Of a stretch of DNA of 64,000 bases, positions 12,978-26,100 are shown piece by piece. The notes beneath the pieces were generated by a model. That model ran no database searches and was not told the DNA's origin. It saw nothing but the letters and a program-made list of their open reading frames with translations. Both the position numbers and the translations under genes were made by a program. The stretch is from Synanceia verrucosa (lineage: Eukaryota > Chordata > Actinopteri > Perciformes > Synanceiidae). Where the stretch lies: the NCBI GenBank assembly GCA_029721515.1, contig CM056558.1, positions 14,601,240-14,665,239 of the forward strand, read 5' to 3'. How positions within the stretch are numbered: position 1 is the stretch's first letter; each line of letters begins with the position of its first letter.

Positions 12978-15900
12978 ATGGACTCCGACGTCCGCCCTGC
13001 TGATCAGTCAGACTCCTTGTGTTCTGCCATTGTGCCTGTTGATGAAGCCTTCGAGGTTGAGGTCAGCGAACAAGCTGTAGTGGAAGATGTGGACTCCTAC
13101 AACCCAATCGAGCCTCCTCCATTAGACTGGAGGTCTGACTCCTCCAGTGAGGCGGGCTCAGCAGATGATCTAGATGACCCCAGCTTCCCTCCTTCTATTG
13201 ACAATCTGGACTCGGTCAGTAGAGATGAGCCAGTATTATTACCTTTAGGTGTGAGGGGCGCTCTGGCTCCACTCGATGTGAACCAGCAGGACCTTGTGGA
13301 AAATACTGCAGAGCCAGTCCAGGAGGTGGTACTGGAAGAAGGGGATGAGGTGGTTGAGGAATTGGCGGATGTTAGGGAATACCAGGAAAAGGTAAACTTA
13401 AGTGATGTGGAGAAAAGGGCCAGCCAAGAAGAGGTGGAAGTAGTTAACGGATCAGGTGATGAAGACCACAGCCGCATCCACACTTTGCTCAGCCAGCTTC
13501 AGCTGATGGGGGAAGAGTCTCACCCCAGCTGCCGGACACGGTCTCACCTCTCCCAACACCGATTCTCTGGCCTGTCTGAGCTTGAAGCGTGTCCTCCCTC
13601 CCTAATAACAGACGATAGCACGGAAACCACCGGACTGCTGTTCTCCGAAAGCCACCACAGAGACCTGCTGGGCCTGCTGCAATTTACAGAGATCGGCGCT
13701 ACACCCACTCCCACCTGCGTGCCCCACAGAGGAGACGTGGACGCCGTGGTGTCAGTTTCCTACAACCAGGAGGACGCTCAAAGGTTCTGGGGACATTATG
13801 GGAATGGTCAACAGCAGCGACACAGGGATGACTCCATCACCTCCCTGCCTGATGATGAGTATCCTGAGCCAGTGTGGATGAAGCTGGGTGAGGAGCCTCC
13901 AGAGGAAGAGGAGACTGCAGCAGAGGTAGGTCAAGTTACTATCACTACAATTAGCTGAAAGGTGGAGAAATTGCAAACTCCTAAGCAGTTACTCTACAGA
14001 AGAACAAGATCCCAGTGGGATGTATGTTCCAAGATTGGCTATCACAGAGTTCTACAAAAAAATCAACAAGGAGGATTAATATCTGTTTATTCTCACACTT
14101 GAAGTCACTCAACTATAAAATGATTTTTGTTATGATTTGAAACTGATATAAATATTTTCAGTTGATTAATTTGTGAGTTGCTTTTAATTTAATCGGTTAG
14201 TCAGGCAACAACGTTTCAAGATACATTAAAGGTGCAGTGCGTGGCATTTGGCTCCATCTAGAGGTGATGTTTTATATTGCAACCATCTGAAAGTTCTCCC
14301 GCTGTGCCAAACATGTAGAAGAACTATCGTGGCCAATGCAAAACCATGAATGTCCATTCTGGGCTACTGTAGAAATGTGGCAGTGAAGATGTAGACATAA
14401 AACTCACAATAATTCTTATTACAAACACTAAAAATATATATTTATTCAATTTTTACCAATAGACCCCCTAAATGCTCCATGTTGTATCGTTAATCATAAT
14501 TGAATTGATGGTGAATGACCATCACAAGTTACCAGAGCCCAAAGTTATCATACCATGAAGTATTAAATTCAGAAAAAAATTGCATAGCTTCAAGGCATTT
14601 GTCATGCTGTAATCAGCAAATGTTTGGTCTTTTTAAGCTGCTACATAACTAAAATGATCACCCTTTTATTTTTGTACTATATGCAGTTCATTCTCAACAG
14701 TTCATCATTTTTTTGCTGTCATTGCAGAGTGCTGATCATCCCTCGTACAAAGATGGTGAGTCATTTCAGCTCATTTCCTCTATCTTATAGAAACATGGAT
14801 TTTTATTTCTGTGTCAGATGCTAATAAAAAGAAATGGAGTCATTGTCTACATTACTGTGTTGTCCTATTTTAGTGCCTGGTCCATGTGACCCTGAAGACC
14901 TGTTGGATGGAGTGATATTTGGTGCCAAGTACTTGGGTTCCACTCAGATCAAATCAGAGAAGAACCCGTCTACAAACGCCCGTATGATGCAGGCTCAGGA
15001 GGCTGTGGACCGCATTAAGGTGAAGTCAGATGACAGATGCTCACAGTACTAGTTGCTGTTGTTCAAGTAAGGGATTTAAAAATTAAAATTCTGTCATGGT
15101 TTTAGCAGTTTTGTTTCGTGACGTCGGTATCGAGAGATCTGTATTACTGTGTTTGTTTCAGGCTCCAGAGGGAGAGTCCCAGCCAATGACAGAGGTGGAT
15201 TTGTTCATCTCAACCCAGCGAATCAAAGTCCTCACAGCTGACACTCAGGTGTGTTTTTATATCCATGAAATTTACCTCATTTCTTTTGTTCAGGGTTTTG
15301 ACCATGTTTATTTCAGTAGTGCCATTTGAAATTGGTAGCTCCAAAAAATTATGATGGAGCTTTGTGTGAATATAAAAAAATCAGTTAAGGAGAGCTTTGA
15401 AATCAAGATATTTATATGTCAAATATAATTATTAAATTTGTTCTATTTCATTTAAAAAGTAAGTGGGATAAAAAATGCATGGCGTTAGTTGATCAACAAG
15501 TGTGAAGAAACTCCAGGAAATAACATACTTGTTGTTGTATCAATGGCTGCTATTGCCGATCTGTGTTTAACTTTCCAGATCATCTTGAGCATCAGTTAAA
15601 TGCCTGAAATATAGAAAGTTAGATTCAGGATTTGATATAAAAACATGCGTTTCACGTTCACAAAGTTTGACCTTCAAACTGAGGTCTAGCAGCAAGAATC
15701 CTTAATATAGAAGTGAATGGTGATGTAATATGAGAGCTCTGCAGTGATGTCGCAGTTACAGTAGCGTCTATTTTCATCCACTATGTGGTTAAATTGTCAG
15801 GAGAGTCAAAGTGGGTCATTTACTGTCAGCTCTCTCTTTGCATGGCTGGGTGCTTCTCATTGCACCATATGGACTTATAAATGATGTTTTCTCTTGCACG

Positions 15901-18900
15901 TAGAGTACCAGGCAATAAATACATAACAGACAAAACAAAACAAAAGTGAAGGGGGGGAGTGTTATTCATATGTCAGCTAGTTGAATTTAAAAACCAAAAC
16001 TCCCTGTCTTCTCTCTGTGTCTGACACCTTCATGTGTCGCCTCCCAGGAAGCCATGATGGATCACGCTCTGCAGATGATCTCCTACATCGCAGACATCGG
16101 TGATATTGTTGTCCTGATGGCACGAAGGAAACGTAAAGGGCAGGATAGTGACCCAGCTTCTTCCTCTTCATCCACCTCCGGGCCTCAGAAGAAGTGCGTA
16201 ATGATCTGCCACGTCTTTTCCTCCGATGATGTGAGTTACTTGATTGAGTGGACATTTTATAAAATGGGAATGGTTCATGTGTCATATTTTGAACGCAACA
16301 GGTGTTAACAGAAAAACAAATGTTTCCTCCTGTGCTTTTACGATCGTTATTGTTGTCACTTCTTTTAATTCATCTGTGGTCTTGAGTCTTTAGCTGCAAA
16401 ACTCAAACAGGCTGACAAGTAAAGATGTCATTAAGGTATCTACCTCAGTGTTGCATCTCAGATCAACTGTGCTGTTTTCAGCTGGACAAAAGTTTCAGCT
16501 TCAGCTTGGCCTAGTTTCCTTCTCCTAGACAGTCAGTGAGTTCTCCTGAATGTAAAAATGGTTTGGCTGTCGTCCCAGTTTCCCACTGTTGGCAAGCCTG
16601 AATAAGGAAGAGTTTCTTTTTACACACCAATTATCTGTAGGTTACTGAAGGCCATGAGGCCACTGGGTCTGCTGCTTGTTTGCCCAACTTAACTCTTTTA
16701 TCCATCTATCCATTTTCTACCGCTTATCCTCATAGGGTCGCGGGAGGGCTGGAGTCTGTCCCAGCTGTTTTAGGGCGGAAGGCAGGGTACACCATGGACA
16801 AGTTGCCACCTCAACCCAGGGCACATAGAGACAGACAACCACTCACATTCACACCTACGGTCAATTTAAATTAGCCAATTAACCTAATCCCCATGCATGT
16901 TTTTGGATGGTGGGAGGAAGCCGGAGTGCCCGGAGAGAACCGATGCAGACATGGGGAGAACATGCAAACTCCACATAGAAAGGCCCCGGGCCCGGGATTC
17001 GATCCCGGTACCTTCTGTTGTGAGGAGACAGTGCTAACCACTACACCTTAACTCTTTTATATGAACAATTTTATTTGCATTTATTTTATTGGGTGAAAGT
17101 AGCAAGTAACTAATTAAAAAAAAGTAAAGACATAGGTCACCATTTAGGAAAGTAGGGAGCTTTTCAGCCTTAATACTCTGTTTTTGTTGTTTTAGTCTGA
17201 GGGTGTGACTTGTATTTTGGGTGCACTGTGCAGTGTTTTGCAAATTAATTTGCTTTCATTTGCTCAAATGAAAGAAGAGTATTTATTTAACAAAGTGAAA
17301 CCTGAGCCAGATCTCTCTTCTCCACTCTGCCTCTCCGTCCAGGCTCAGGTTATAGCCCAGGCTATCGGTCAGGCATTCGGGGTGGCATACCAGCAGTTTC
17401 TTCAGACCAGCGGCATCAAGGCTAGCGATCTGAGGCCTGGCGAGTACAGCGACTACCTGGAAAGTCAGGAGCTTTATAATGGAGACCTGGCCCACTTCTC
17501 TGACTCTCAGAACATACGAGACGTAAGCGAGTGATTGTGGCTTAACACAAAATACAGGTGGCCATTACTTGATATTATAAATAATATATGTATATATTAT
17601 TATCATTACAAATAATAATATAAATATAAAATTTATTCTAAATAAAAATATTTTGAATAACATAAACAAATAACCCTGAAAAGTGTTTATATCTGAGATT
17701 TTAGATGCAGGCCGATAATAATCCAATACTCATTTTTTACTGACATGGGACCGATATCTGATATCAATATCAGATTGGGACATCTCTAATTAGAAACATT
17801 AAATCTGATGATGAACCTGTGGGACTGATTACTCCACACATGGGTCAGAAGTTCAGAAGGAGTGCATTTGCTCATGTTCCCCTTTGTTTCCCTGTATTTC
17901 CTGTCAACTGACATAACCCCCACCCCCCGCACACAAACTTCAGTTGCAGCTGCTGAAGTCAAAAACTTTCAAATATAGATAATAGTATGGAAATAACTGG
18001 CTGACCAAATGAAAAGATTTTCATTGTGTCTCAGGTAGCCATCACCAAGGCTCCTGGAGAGATCTTGGGTCTGGCAGTCGTGGAGTCAGGCTGGGGCTCC
18101 ATCCTCCCCACCGTGGTGGTGGCCAACCTCCTTCATGGAGGGCCTGCCGAGCGCTGTGGCGAGCTCAGCATTGGGGACCGCATCATGTCTGTAAATGGCA
18201 CCAGTCTGGTGGGTTTGCCCATCACTACCTGCCAGAACATCATCCGGGTAAGAAGGGCACACAGGTCAACTGATGACTGCATCAACAATACTACAGGCCA
18301 ATATATAGTACTCCGTAAAGTGCCGTACATAGAGACGGAGAGCCCTCTACGTCGCCAGAAAGCCTGACGGAGAGCCTCTCCGTCCTCTCCAGGTGCAGGA
18401 TTATTATTTATTTTTTTTTTTTTTTAACTGTCCATCAATCCATCAAGGGAAGACGGAGACAACAAGGGCTGTGATTGGTCCTCTAGTTGCACCCTGCTGT
18501 GAAATGCAGCCCCTCGCCACACAGAAACAGACAGACAGGTCGCCTCCGCAGCAGCGCGGACAGGACAGGAACTAAAGTATCGATTAGCTTTGTGAAAGGC
18601 AAGTCACATTCAACTTACTCAAAAATCCATTTAATTCATTTAGTAATTATGGCTGGGGTATATTTCCACAGAACATACTGAAAGTTGTTGGTTTGTGTTC
18701 GCTATTATATGATTTTGTGTTGAGAAGAAAGAGGAAGAGGAGTTTTAAAGACTGAAAGCAACTGATGTTCTTCTCTTCTATCTCCCTCACAAATAATTAA
18801 ATCATAAAATAGTATTTTCCCCTGCTTTTATCCGCAATCTTAAGGTGAATTGCTTCGCTTTCCGAGGGGGTGCATTTCACGGCAGGGATGCACAATCACG

Positions 18901-20180
18901 ACGGAGAACTGTGAGGGCCCAACGGGTCTCTGTAGGTACGGAGTCGGATAACGTATTACGCAGTCGTAGAAGTATATTCCAGCCTTAAGTGTCATTATAC
19001 ACATACAGTAAAATGATCTTTCCATGCTCACAGCAAATGTACTAAGGATGCACTAGAGGGCACTGTTGTTATATGCAGTGTGAGTGTGCACATACCAGTG
19101 TTGATTAAATTCACATCTTAATTGGTGTTTAAAGGACCAATATCAGTCTTCATTCAGTTGTGTTTAGCCAGTATATTTGTGGTCATATATATTAATTTGT
19201 GACGCTGTAATTAATCCTGTTGTTGCATTGTATTGTAGTAGTTTATCCTGCACATAAGATGACAGGGCAGTGACCATGAAAGTCTGAATGGCAACCAGAT
19301 AACTGTTAGCATTAGCCACCATGCAGTCATAAAGGAAAAAAAAACAAAAACAGGAAAATTTAAATTTAAAAAATGAAGCCAAATAAATAAAGAAAAAGTG
19401 TTTGTAAATCTTCAAGGTAATAATGCAAAACTAGGATTTAGACTGAACCAACAGCAAACAAAGAATTTTCTTCAGTTACATGAATAAAAATGTTGCAAAA
19501 GAAATATTTCCATCAGAGTTTTCATCTGTGAACAACAGTTAAAGCCACTTAACATACAGTATTTTAGAATATTCTGCTGTAACCTGAGTGCTCTTTTCAC
19601 TTTTTTATTGTCAGGATTTAAAAGGCCAAAAGTATGTGAAGCTCAGCATTGTCCACTGTCCGCCAGTCACCATGGCGATTATCAGGAGGCCAGATCCCAA
19701 GTTTCAGCTGGGCTTCAGCGTGGAGGATGGCATTGTAAGTCAACGTTCACAGTTTTAATCCACCAACTAGCTTTTGTGCTTCATTTTGTCATTCTTTTTA
19801 AAAACAAAGCTTCCTCTCTCTTCCTTGTTACAGATCTGTAGTCTGATGCGAGGTGGTATTGCAGAGAGAGGAGGCATTCGTGTCGGACATCGCATCATAG
19901 AAATCAACGGACAGAGTGTCGTCGCCACACCACATGACAAAATCATCCAGATCCTGACCAATGCTGTTGGAGAGGTAGGAAAGGAAGAAGTGCTTGTATT
20001 CAGAATATGATTTTTATTGTGTCATGTAGTCACAACATTCAGTTTGCTTTTTATTATGACATATGATATTTTTACAGTTAGTATTTTAATTCCTCTCCCT
20101 CTGTGCAGATTCATTTGAAGACCATGCCAGCCTCAACATATCGACTCTTAACAGGTCAAGAGCAGCCAGTGTTTCTTTGA
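12978..20180 (+). CDS. apba3: Amyloid-beta A4 precursor-binding family A member 3 (X11-gamma/Mint3)
   Basis: This adaptor binds APP-type NPxY tails by its PTB domain and, in mammals, works in Golgi trafficking. Coding exons: 12978-13925, 14728-14755 (28-nt microexon), 14874-15019, 15162-15248, 16048-16230, 17343-17522, 18035-18247, 19615-19734, 19834-19974 and 20109-20180 (TGA); about 705 residues, all phases consistent. Residues 1-316 are acidic and low complexity, apart from a DLLGLLQ block also found in mammalian APBA3. PTB spans about 330-490 (LLDGVIFGAKYLGSTQ, QAIGQAFGVAYQQFL). PDZ1 is about 530-617 and PDZ2 about 618-695. The C-terminus GQEQPVFL matches the X11 tail. The PTB start (VPGPCDPEDLLDG) is closest to APBA3. 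The protein is longer than human APBA3 (about 575) because of the N-terminus and an APBA1-like linker before PDZ1. Confidence 0.93.
14229..14505. repeat. Interspersed repeat of a type common in fish
   Basis: The start (aaaggtgcagtgcgtggcatttgg, catctagaggtgatg, attgcaacc) resembles a widespread percomorph repeat, judged from memory. It lies in the apba3 intron after the large N-terminal exon. The right boundary is uncertain. Confidence 0.5.
16688..17060 (-). repeat. tRNA-derived SINE copy B with 14-bp target-site duplication
   Basis: The element at 16702-17046 is flanked by cttaactcttttat at 16688-16701 and 17047-17060. Like copy A, it ends on the right at the complement of the tRNA A-box region (taaccactacac) and on the left in ATCC repeats. 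It is in an apba3 intron. Confidence 0.92.
18290..18990. repeat. Long imperfect inverted repeat (fold-back element)
   Basis: The left arm contains 'cctgctgtgaaatgcagcccctcg' (about 18492-18515). The right arm contains its near reverse complement 'cgagggggtgcatttcacggcaggg' (about 18862-18886). Further out, 'gtacatagagacggag' pairs loosely with 'gtctctgtaggtacggag'. About 300 bp separate the inner arms. This fits a decayed MITE or Harbinger-like element inside the apba3 intron after PDZ1 exon 18035-18247. The family is not proven. Confidence 0.5.
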
Positions 20181-21147
20181 GCACTTCCTGTTGCATCAAG
20201 GACAAAAGTACTGCACAGTGTTCAAGCTTTGCGAACTTTTGCTAAACAAAGAAAATGTCATTGATCATACAGAATATCATATGCTATTGTCACACCACTG
20301 AATACAACAAACTAGCTATATATTTTTAGATGTAAAGTACAGTGTTATCTTGTGAAAGCATATTTTAAAGTGACATGGATAGATGGCACCGCTCCATCAG
20401 ATATTTAACAATGCAGTAGCAGAAATGCAATAATTCCTAAACGTAATATATATTTTGACATAGCTAACTTTTACATGGTATGCTGTTCTTTAGAGTTTTT
20501 GGTCTTCTAGCCCGGTGTATTGCCAGTGTGCCCGAGCTGAACGTGTACCTGTGAACTTGTAGGAGAAACCTTATTGAATCTGGGCTAAGAGGCTGTGTAT
20601 TTCATTGTGATGTACTTCCAGTCCCTCACGTACACCCGCATATCAACGCGTCTGTCACACACTTAAGAGTGCTGAGATTTATTCATACAGTGCTTCCCTG
20701 TCTGCCTGAGAGGAAGCAGATATCATGCGCAATTAGTAAGTAACTGCCTTATTTCATAGAGAGATGCATATATTTTTTAAGAATTTGATATTTCAAGCGT
20801 TCATTAAAATGATCTGTAAGATGTCTTCTTCATGTTATTTATTAATAGTCAGTGGTCACTGAATAAGTTTCAAATCCAAAGTAGCTTTTTTTCCCCAATT
20901 TGAAAGCAAAGTATATACCTTTGTACATGAGTACACGAGTTAGAGCTGCCATGTAAATTTGAATTTGGACATTTCTATGATCTATTGTCTTGTCAACATA
21001 TGTTATTGGAAAATAAATCAAATTGATAATGGCACATTTCTTTCTTTCAATTACATATATGTTGTAATTGCAAATGTAACGCTATTAATCTCTTTTGTTA
21101 TTTTAATTAGTTACAAGAATACAGTTTAATCATGTGCTGCTTGTGCA

Positions 21148-21153
21148 AATAAA
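21148..21153 (+). terminator. apba3 polyadenylation signal
   Basis: AATAAA is followed by gtattgccttttatttgtgtgaat, a T/GT-rich downstream element. An earlier AATAAA at 21012-21017 is an alternative. Confidence 0.7.
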
Positions 21154-21247
21154 GTATTGCCTTTTATTTGTGTGAATCTTTTTATTAGAGGCAGTTCTTA
21201 TAACCTGGAGCTCAGTAAGCACTATTCATGACGCTGTCACTGCCTGG

Positions 21248-21484
21248 CCAATCAGCGGTCTTCAATTACCAAAACAGACAATAGCCAATTAGATCCTTTT
21301 CCGGCTTGTCTGGCCCCACCCCTGGAATGTAGTTTCGCCAATCAGCGTTGCCTTTGGGCGGGACTTTCGTAGCACTACGCTTACAGTTACAAGCAATGGG
21401 GGAAGTGGAATGTCAATGACAAGCTACTGCTGTCGGTGTGGCCGAAACATTTAAAGGAGATTTTATCACCTAATTTACCGAAAG
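21248..21484 (+). promoter_or_regulatory. Probable abca7 promoter with three CCAAT boxes and untranslated exon 1
   Basis: CCAAT boxes lie at 21248-21255 (ccaatcag), 21285-21289 and 21338-21345 (ccaatcag), with a C-rich GC-box-like ccccacccc at about 21314. Two of the three match the NF-Y consensus CCAATCA. No TATA box is evident, which fits a broadly expressed promoter. The exon that follows contains an eight-codon upstream reading frame (atggggga... at about 21396) and ends at a good donor at 21484. The promoter role is inferred from composition and position. Confidence 0.6.
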
Positions 21485-23120
21485 GTAATATTTTACAACA
21501 CTTCGACGAGTCTTGGGAGCGTATTACCTTATTATTTATTGCTTCTGAAAAGGTAATTTTTAACCATTGTGTAACATGCTCGGAAGTAGGAAGCTGTATC
21601 CAAATATAAGGTTAGCTAAAGGAAGTATTGTCTTTTTTTTTTTAAAGCTTACTGTTAGCTAGTTAATAATGTTCTTTAGCTACGAGTTATGGACTAGTAT
21701 TTTTAGTTTGTAAATTGTTTATTTATTGTTTTTCTTGCAATATCGTCCCAAAAGAAATGCTGAAATGCCTAGCGTCAGTTTGTACCTATATTTACAACAT
21801 GCGATGATCTAAATATGTACCAGCTCGTTGCATTAAAGGATAAGGGAAAAAAATACTTGTAGAAAATGTCTTTTGTAGATGGAAAACAAATAATCTGGTT
21901 ATTGATTTCTAATCAAATCATGAGTCAGATCCTCAGATTATTCACCGACTGCAGCACAAACAGGAGGAAGAGCCTTTACTCTGGAGGCACACACGGAGTA
22001 AAGTAAATGTTAAAGTCTCTGAGGGAAACAGGTAAGCTGTTAGGATCAGGAGGATTTTGAGATAAAGCAGGGGATTGTCCATCTTGGCCAGATCACCGTA
22101 GACACAACAGACAACCTTCACTCACAATAAATATGAGAGCAGCCTGTCCATCACACATGGGATGTTTTAAACTTCTCCACCATATTTATGTGTCTAAAGT
22201 GTGAGCATGAAAAATAGTATTTGTTCCCTGCAGAGGATTAAAATCAACTGTCCTCAACTCCAGTTCTTTGCAGGGTGAAAGATCAGCTACAGATTGTCAT
22301 GGCGATCCCCACTTATGTTGAGCTCATTCATAAATTAACACATTTTAAAGAACAGCACTGTAAACAGCTCAATAACTCACTTTATATATAAATAGAAAAA
22401 AATGCCCTAATAACATCCAGAGGAAATGATTTTAGCCTGTGAATAATTACAGAAATATTTTAAGAGAAAGAAAATGGACTAAAAGTCAAATTGGAATATT
22501 TTTATCACCATAGGGGGAACTGCTTTGCTGCCATAAACAAAGACATGGACACAATATGCACAACAGGCAGCATCACTGAAGTGAAGTAGGCCATATAGTT
22601 CCTTTGCAACAGTGACAAGATGGCCATCAGAAACAAGTACATGCTCAATAAGTTAGATCAGAAACAAAATCATAAAAACTGAAACTGCAGATGTGCAAAT
22701 GCACTACCATTTCACCGTTACGCAGACAGTAACAGCATAAGTAATTGCAGCACACAGTGAATGAGTAAACAACACGAACACTAAAAAGGGTGGCTGTCAG
22801 GTGACAGAGCGCTCCTAAGCTTCCTTCTGGTTTTCTAATCTGTGATAGACTCCAGAGTCAGTATAGCCAGTAATAGATCCTGCTTTCTTGATCAACTTAT
22901 GTAAATAATTTACTGTATATAACTCGACCCTGATCCTTTGCTCGACTTTTTTCAAACATTTTGCTTGAGAGAGACAAGGTGAGACACGAAATGGTGAGAC
23001 AGATTAATGTCTCAAGCTGTAGTTGGGAACATTTCATGTGTCTCCAGCAAGTTGATAACTAGGACGCCTTCCTGAACCTGTCATTTTCTCACTTCGTATT
23101 GTATTTTCCAGCTTTGCATC

Positions 23121-23132
23121 ATGGCCAGTTAG
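23121..23132 (+). promoter_or_regulatory. Minimal upstream reading frame in abca7 exon 2
   Basis: ATG GCC AGT TAG lies 12 nt before the abca7 start at 23145. With exon 1 it makes two short upstream reading frames, which could lower translation or promote re-initiation. The main ATG context (gacgATGa) is moderate. The effect is inferred. Confidence 0.45.
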
Positions 23133-23144
23133 CAGTGTAGGACG

Positions 23145-26100
23145 ATGAGGTTTTTCCGACAGCTCGCCCTCCTGCTCTGGAAGAACATCACATACCGCAG
23201 GAGGAACAAGGTGGCCACTATTTCACAGAAAGGAATAAAGTAGTTTGTTGATTCTGCAATGGAAAATAGAATAGACAATGTAGCTTTACATCTTTACAGC
23301 TACATAGCACAAGTACAACTACATCAACTACTACTGTAGTAACTGCTGTTCCATGAAAAATAAATCTGTGTCACTTACAGCCACACTAGGTGGTAGGGTT
23401 GGGGGATAGTCCTGCTGGTCTCTGGCAAAGTCAGTAAAGGTCACTGATTGTTTATCACAGTTACCATGTTTTCCTCTTTTGCAGATCCAGCTGATCATTG
23501 AGCTCCTCTGGCCGCTCTTCCTCTTCGTCATCCTTATCGCTGTTCGTCATTCACATCCTCCCTACAAACAGAGCCAATGTGAGTGGTATTATTATATGTG
23601 TGTGTGTTTTTCACACATACACTCACAGGTCTGAAAACAGCTGTATGCCAACCAGCTAAAGAGTGATTCCTGCACCCACATTTGTTTTCCTAACATGCTG
23701 CGACCTTCTTTGAGAAGTCCAGCATAAGGTGATATAACGTGACATGGTGGCACAACACTACATGACACAATATAGGCCAGTATGTTAATGCCTTCTTATG
23801 ACCCCTAAAAGCTAAGCTTCGTATTTCTTCCTGTATAGCTTCATTGAAGTTGAAATTTTCAAGAAAGACGTAACTTAGTGTGGACACTAAACAAAACAGT
23901 TGCATACTGGTGTAACATTAAGTAAATTTAGCTCGTGAGCATCAACAACTTTCAGCATGTGCTTCAGGTTGCATGTAAATGATATCAGCACTTTGGTTAA
24001 TATTATTGTTCAGTCCGCTGCCTGTAGATTGGGTTTCAGTTCACCACAGTGTTTTCATTGTTTTGTATTTGGGCTAATCTCCTGGTCCTGAACTGTTTTA
24101 TCTTGTAGGTCACTTTCCAAACAAAGCTTTGCCATCAGCAGGCACTTTGCCCTGGATTCAGGGCATTATCTGCAACATCAACAACCCCTGCTTCCACAGC
24201 CCGACACCAGGGGAGGCACTGGGCCAAGTTGGCAACTTTGACAACTCCATGTAGGTAAACTGGAGGTAAAAACCTGCACAGCTTGAGTGCTGGAGTTAAC
24301 CAGGAGATCATTGTAGGACAAAGTAGCCCAACATGTGAACACACAAAACTGCAGGCTGTTGATGTTAAAATTATTTATTTATGTTTTGAAAGAAAAGCCT
24401 GTTATTATTTACTTTAAATTCTGATTAGTTGCCATACACCTGTCTGCAATGCAGCCTACAGACTTTTAGTGAGGTGTATAACCATGATTAAAAACCCACT
24501 CCAGTGTCTCTGAACTAGCTGAGCACAATAAGAAAAAAACTGGAAAGGGGGTGAAACAAAATCAGCCCAGCAGCACCTCTGAAGTTTGTTCATTGACATT
24601 ACAGTAACATCAATTGGCACTGGCTTCCTGAAGTGTTGTTTTTACCATGCGCTTGCTAGACTTTTTCATACTTTCCAGGCAGCAGTTGTTTCCTTTCATG
24701 CCACTAGGGAGTGGAAATCAACTTAAAACCTCTTGGAAATCCATCACAGTAAACATTTGATCTCATTTTCCTATTTATTCACTAATGTCTTTCTTCCCTT
24801 TATATAAATGGTAAATGGCTGCATTTGTATAGTGGTTTTATCTACTTTACAAGGTGTTCATCACTCATTGCAGTTAAATGTAGCCCAACTGCACAAACTT
24901 GTCCCAGTAAAAACTCCTCATGTTGTCCTTCTCCCTCAGTCTGTCTCGTCTCTTCGTGGATGCCCAGACTGTACTGTCCTACAGTGGGAACAGGAGATTC
25001 TCAGGCTTTCAGGACCTGATGGAGAGTGTCCAGAGGCTGGGAGAGAGACCTGGATTCTGGCCAAGTACATCACAACTTGTTTGAATCTCTTCTAGCACCT
25101 GAAAGGATACCTTGACATTCTGACACTGTGACACTTTTTACTTTCTTCAGGCACCTTATCAGCAAAAAAATGTTTTAATTTGTCATTATTAAGCCTGGGT
25201 GGGCATTGCTGGCAGGCCAAACACATGGTGTGGACACAGATACACAACGTCAAGGTATTTTAAGGTTGCTTTCCAAGAATCAGAATTAATTATGTACATG
25301 GAGAAATCCAGTAGAGCATTGGCTTCTGTTGGTGAATGTGTAGTGAGGTTTGAAGGTCATTGTGTGGTTAAATCAAGGAAGACAAGGTAACAATGATGTT
25401 TGAGTGAATACAACAAAAGGATGGGGAAAATGTTGACTTTTTTTAGATCTTATACAATCTCCTTTCTTCTTTAAACAAAAAACAACACACATTTGAAGAA
25501 AGAAATGTAATTGATAGCATGATTAAGACCCTACAAGCCATCAAATTCAAAAACACATTGAATTCATTCAGATTATTGTTTAGCCCACTCTGTTCCCAGA
25601 CTTATCTGAGCAGGCCTGAGAGCTGTGAATGGCTTTAAACAGGTGTTGAGTGACCGGATGAATGTGTCCATTTACTGCTGTGGTGAGGCTGCTCGGCCTC
25701 TCCTGCACACGGGCAGATTGGATTACATGACTGTCCCAGACAAACAATTGGCTGAATGAAAGCAGGTTCTCCAGTGGGGTTTTTCAGCCACAAATCCCAC
25801 ATTAGAAGCCTAACAGAACTGCTCATTCACACAATTCTCACCTCTTGATACTGTAAAGAACACTACTCAACCTGAATAATTATAGCACATTAGTGGCTCT
25901 GGAAAGTTTTACAAATGATGGTTTATAGAAGGCCAGCTGCAGGCAAATATTGTATTTTAGTTTTCAGTATTTGTGTTGTATTTCTTGGATGCCACGTGTT
26001 ATCTGAAAAACAACATTTGCTATAATCATGGTAGCTGAAAATACAGTCTTCTGTTTGTGCCCCATATGGACTTTTGCTTACAGTGTGCTTTATTAGTAGC

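Larger units (their letters stand above)
20181..23144. other. apba3 3' UTR, short intergenic gap, abca7 promoter, untranslated exon 1 and intron 1
   Basis: The apba3 3' UTR runs to a polyadenylation signal at 21148-21153. The abca7 promoter follows within about 100 bp. An untranslated abca7 exon ends at 21484 (accgaaag then gtaata). The next exon starts at 23112 after tattttccag. Intron 1 (21485-23111) shows no exon or repeat that I can recognise. Confidence 0.65.

Noticed and set aside
13097..13483. 128-residue open frame on the minus strand
   Set aside because: It is the Ser/Thr-rich mirror of the acidic apba3 N-terminal exon.
12978..20180. Calling the X11 gene apba1
   Set aside because: The PTB start and the DLLGLLQ block match APBA3, and no Munc18- or CASK-binding region is recognisable.
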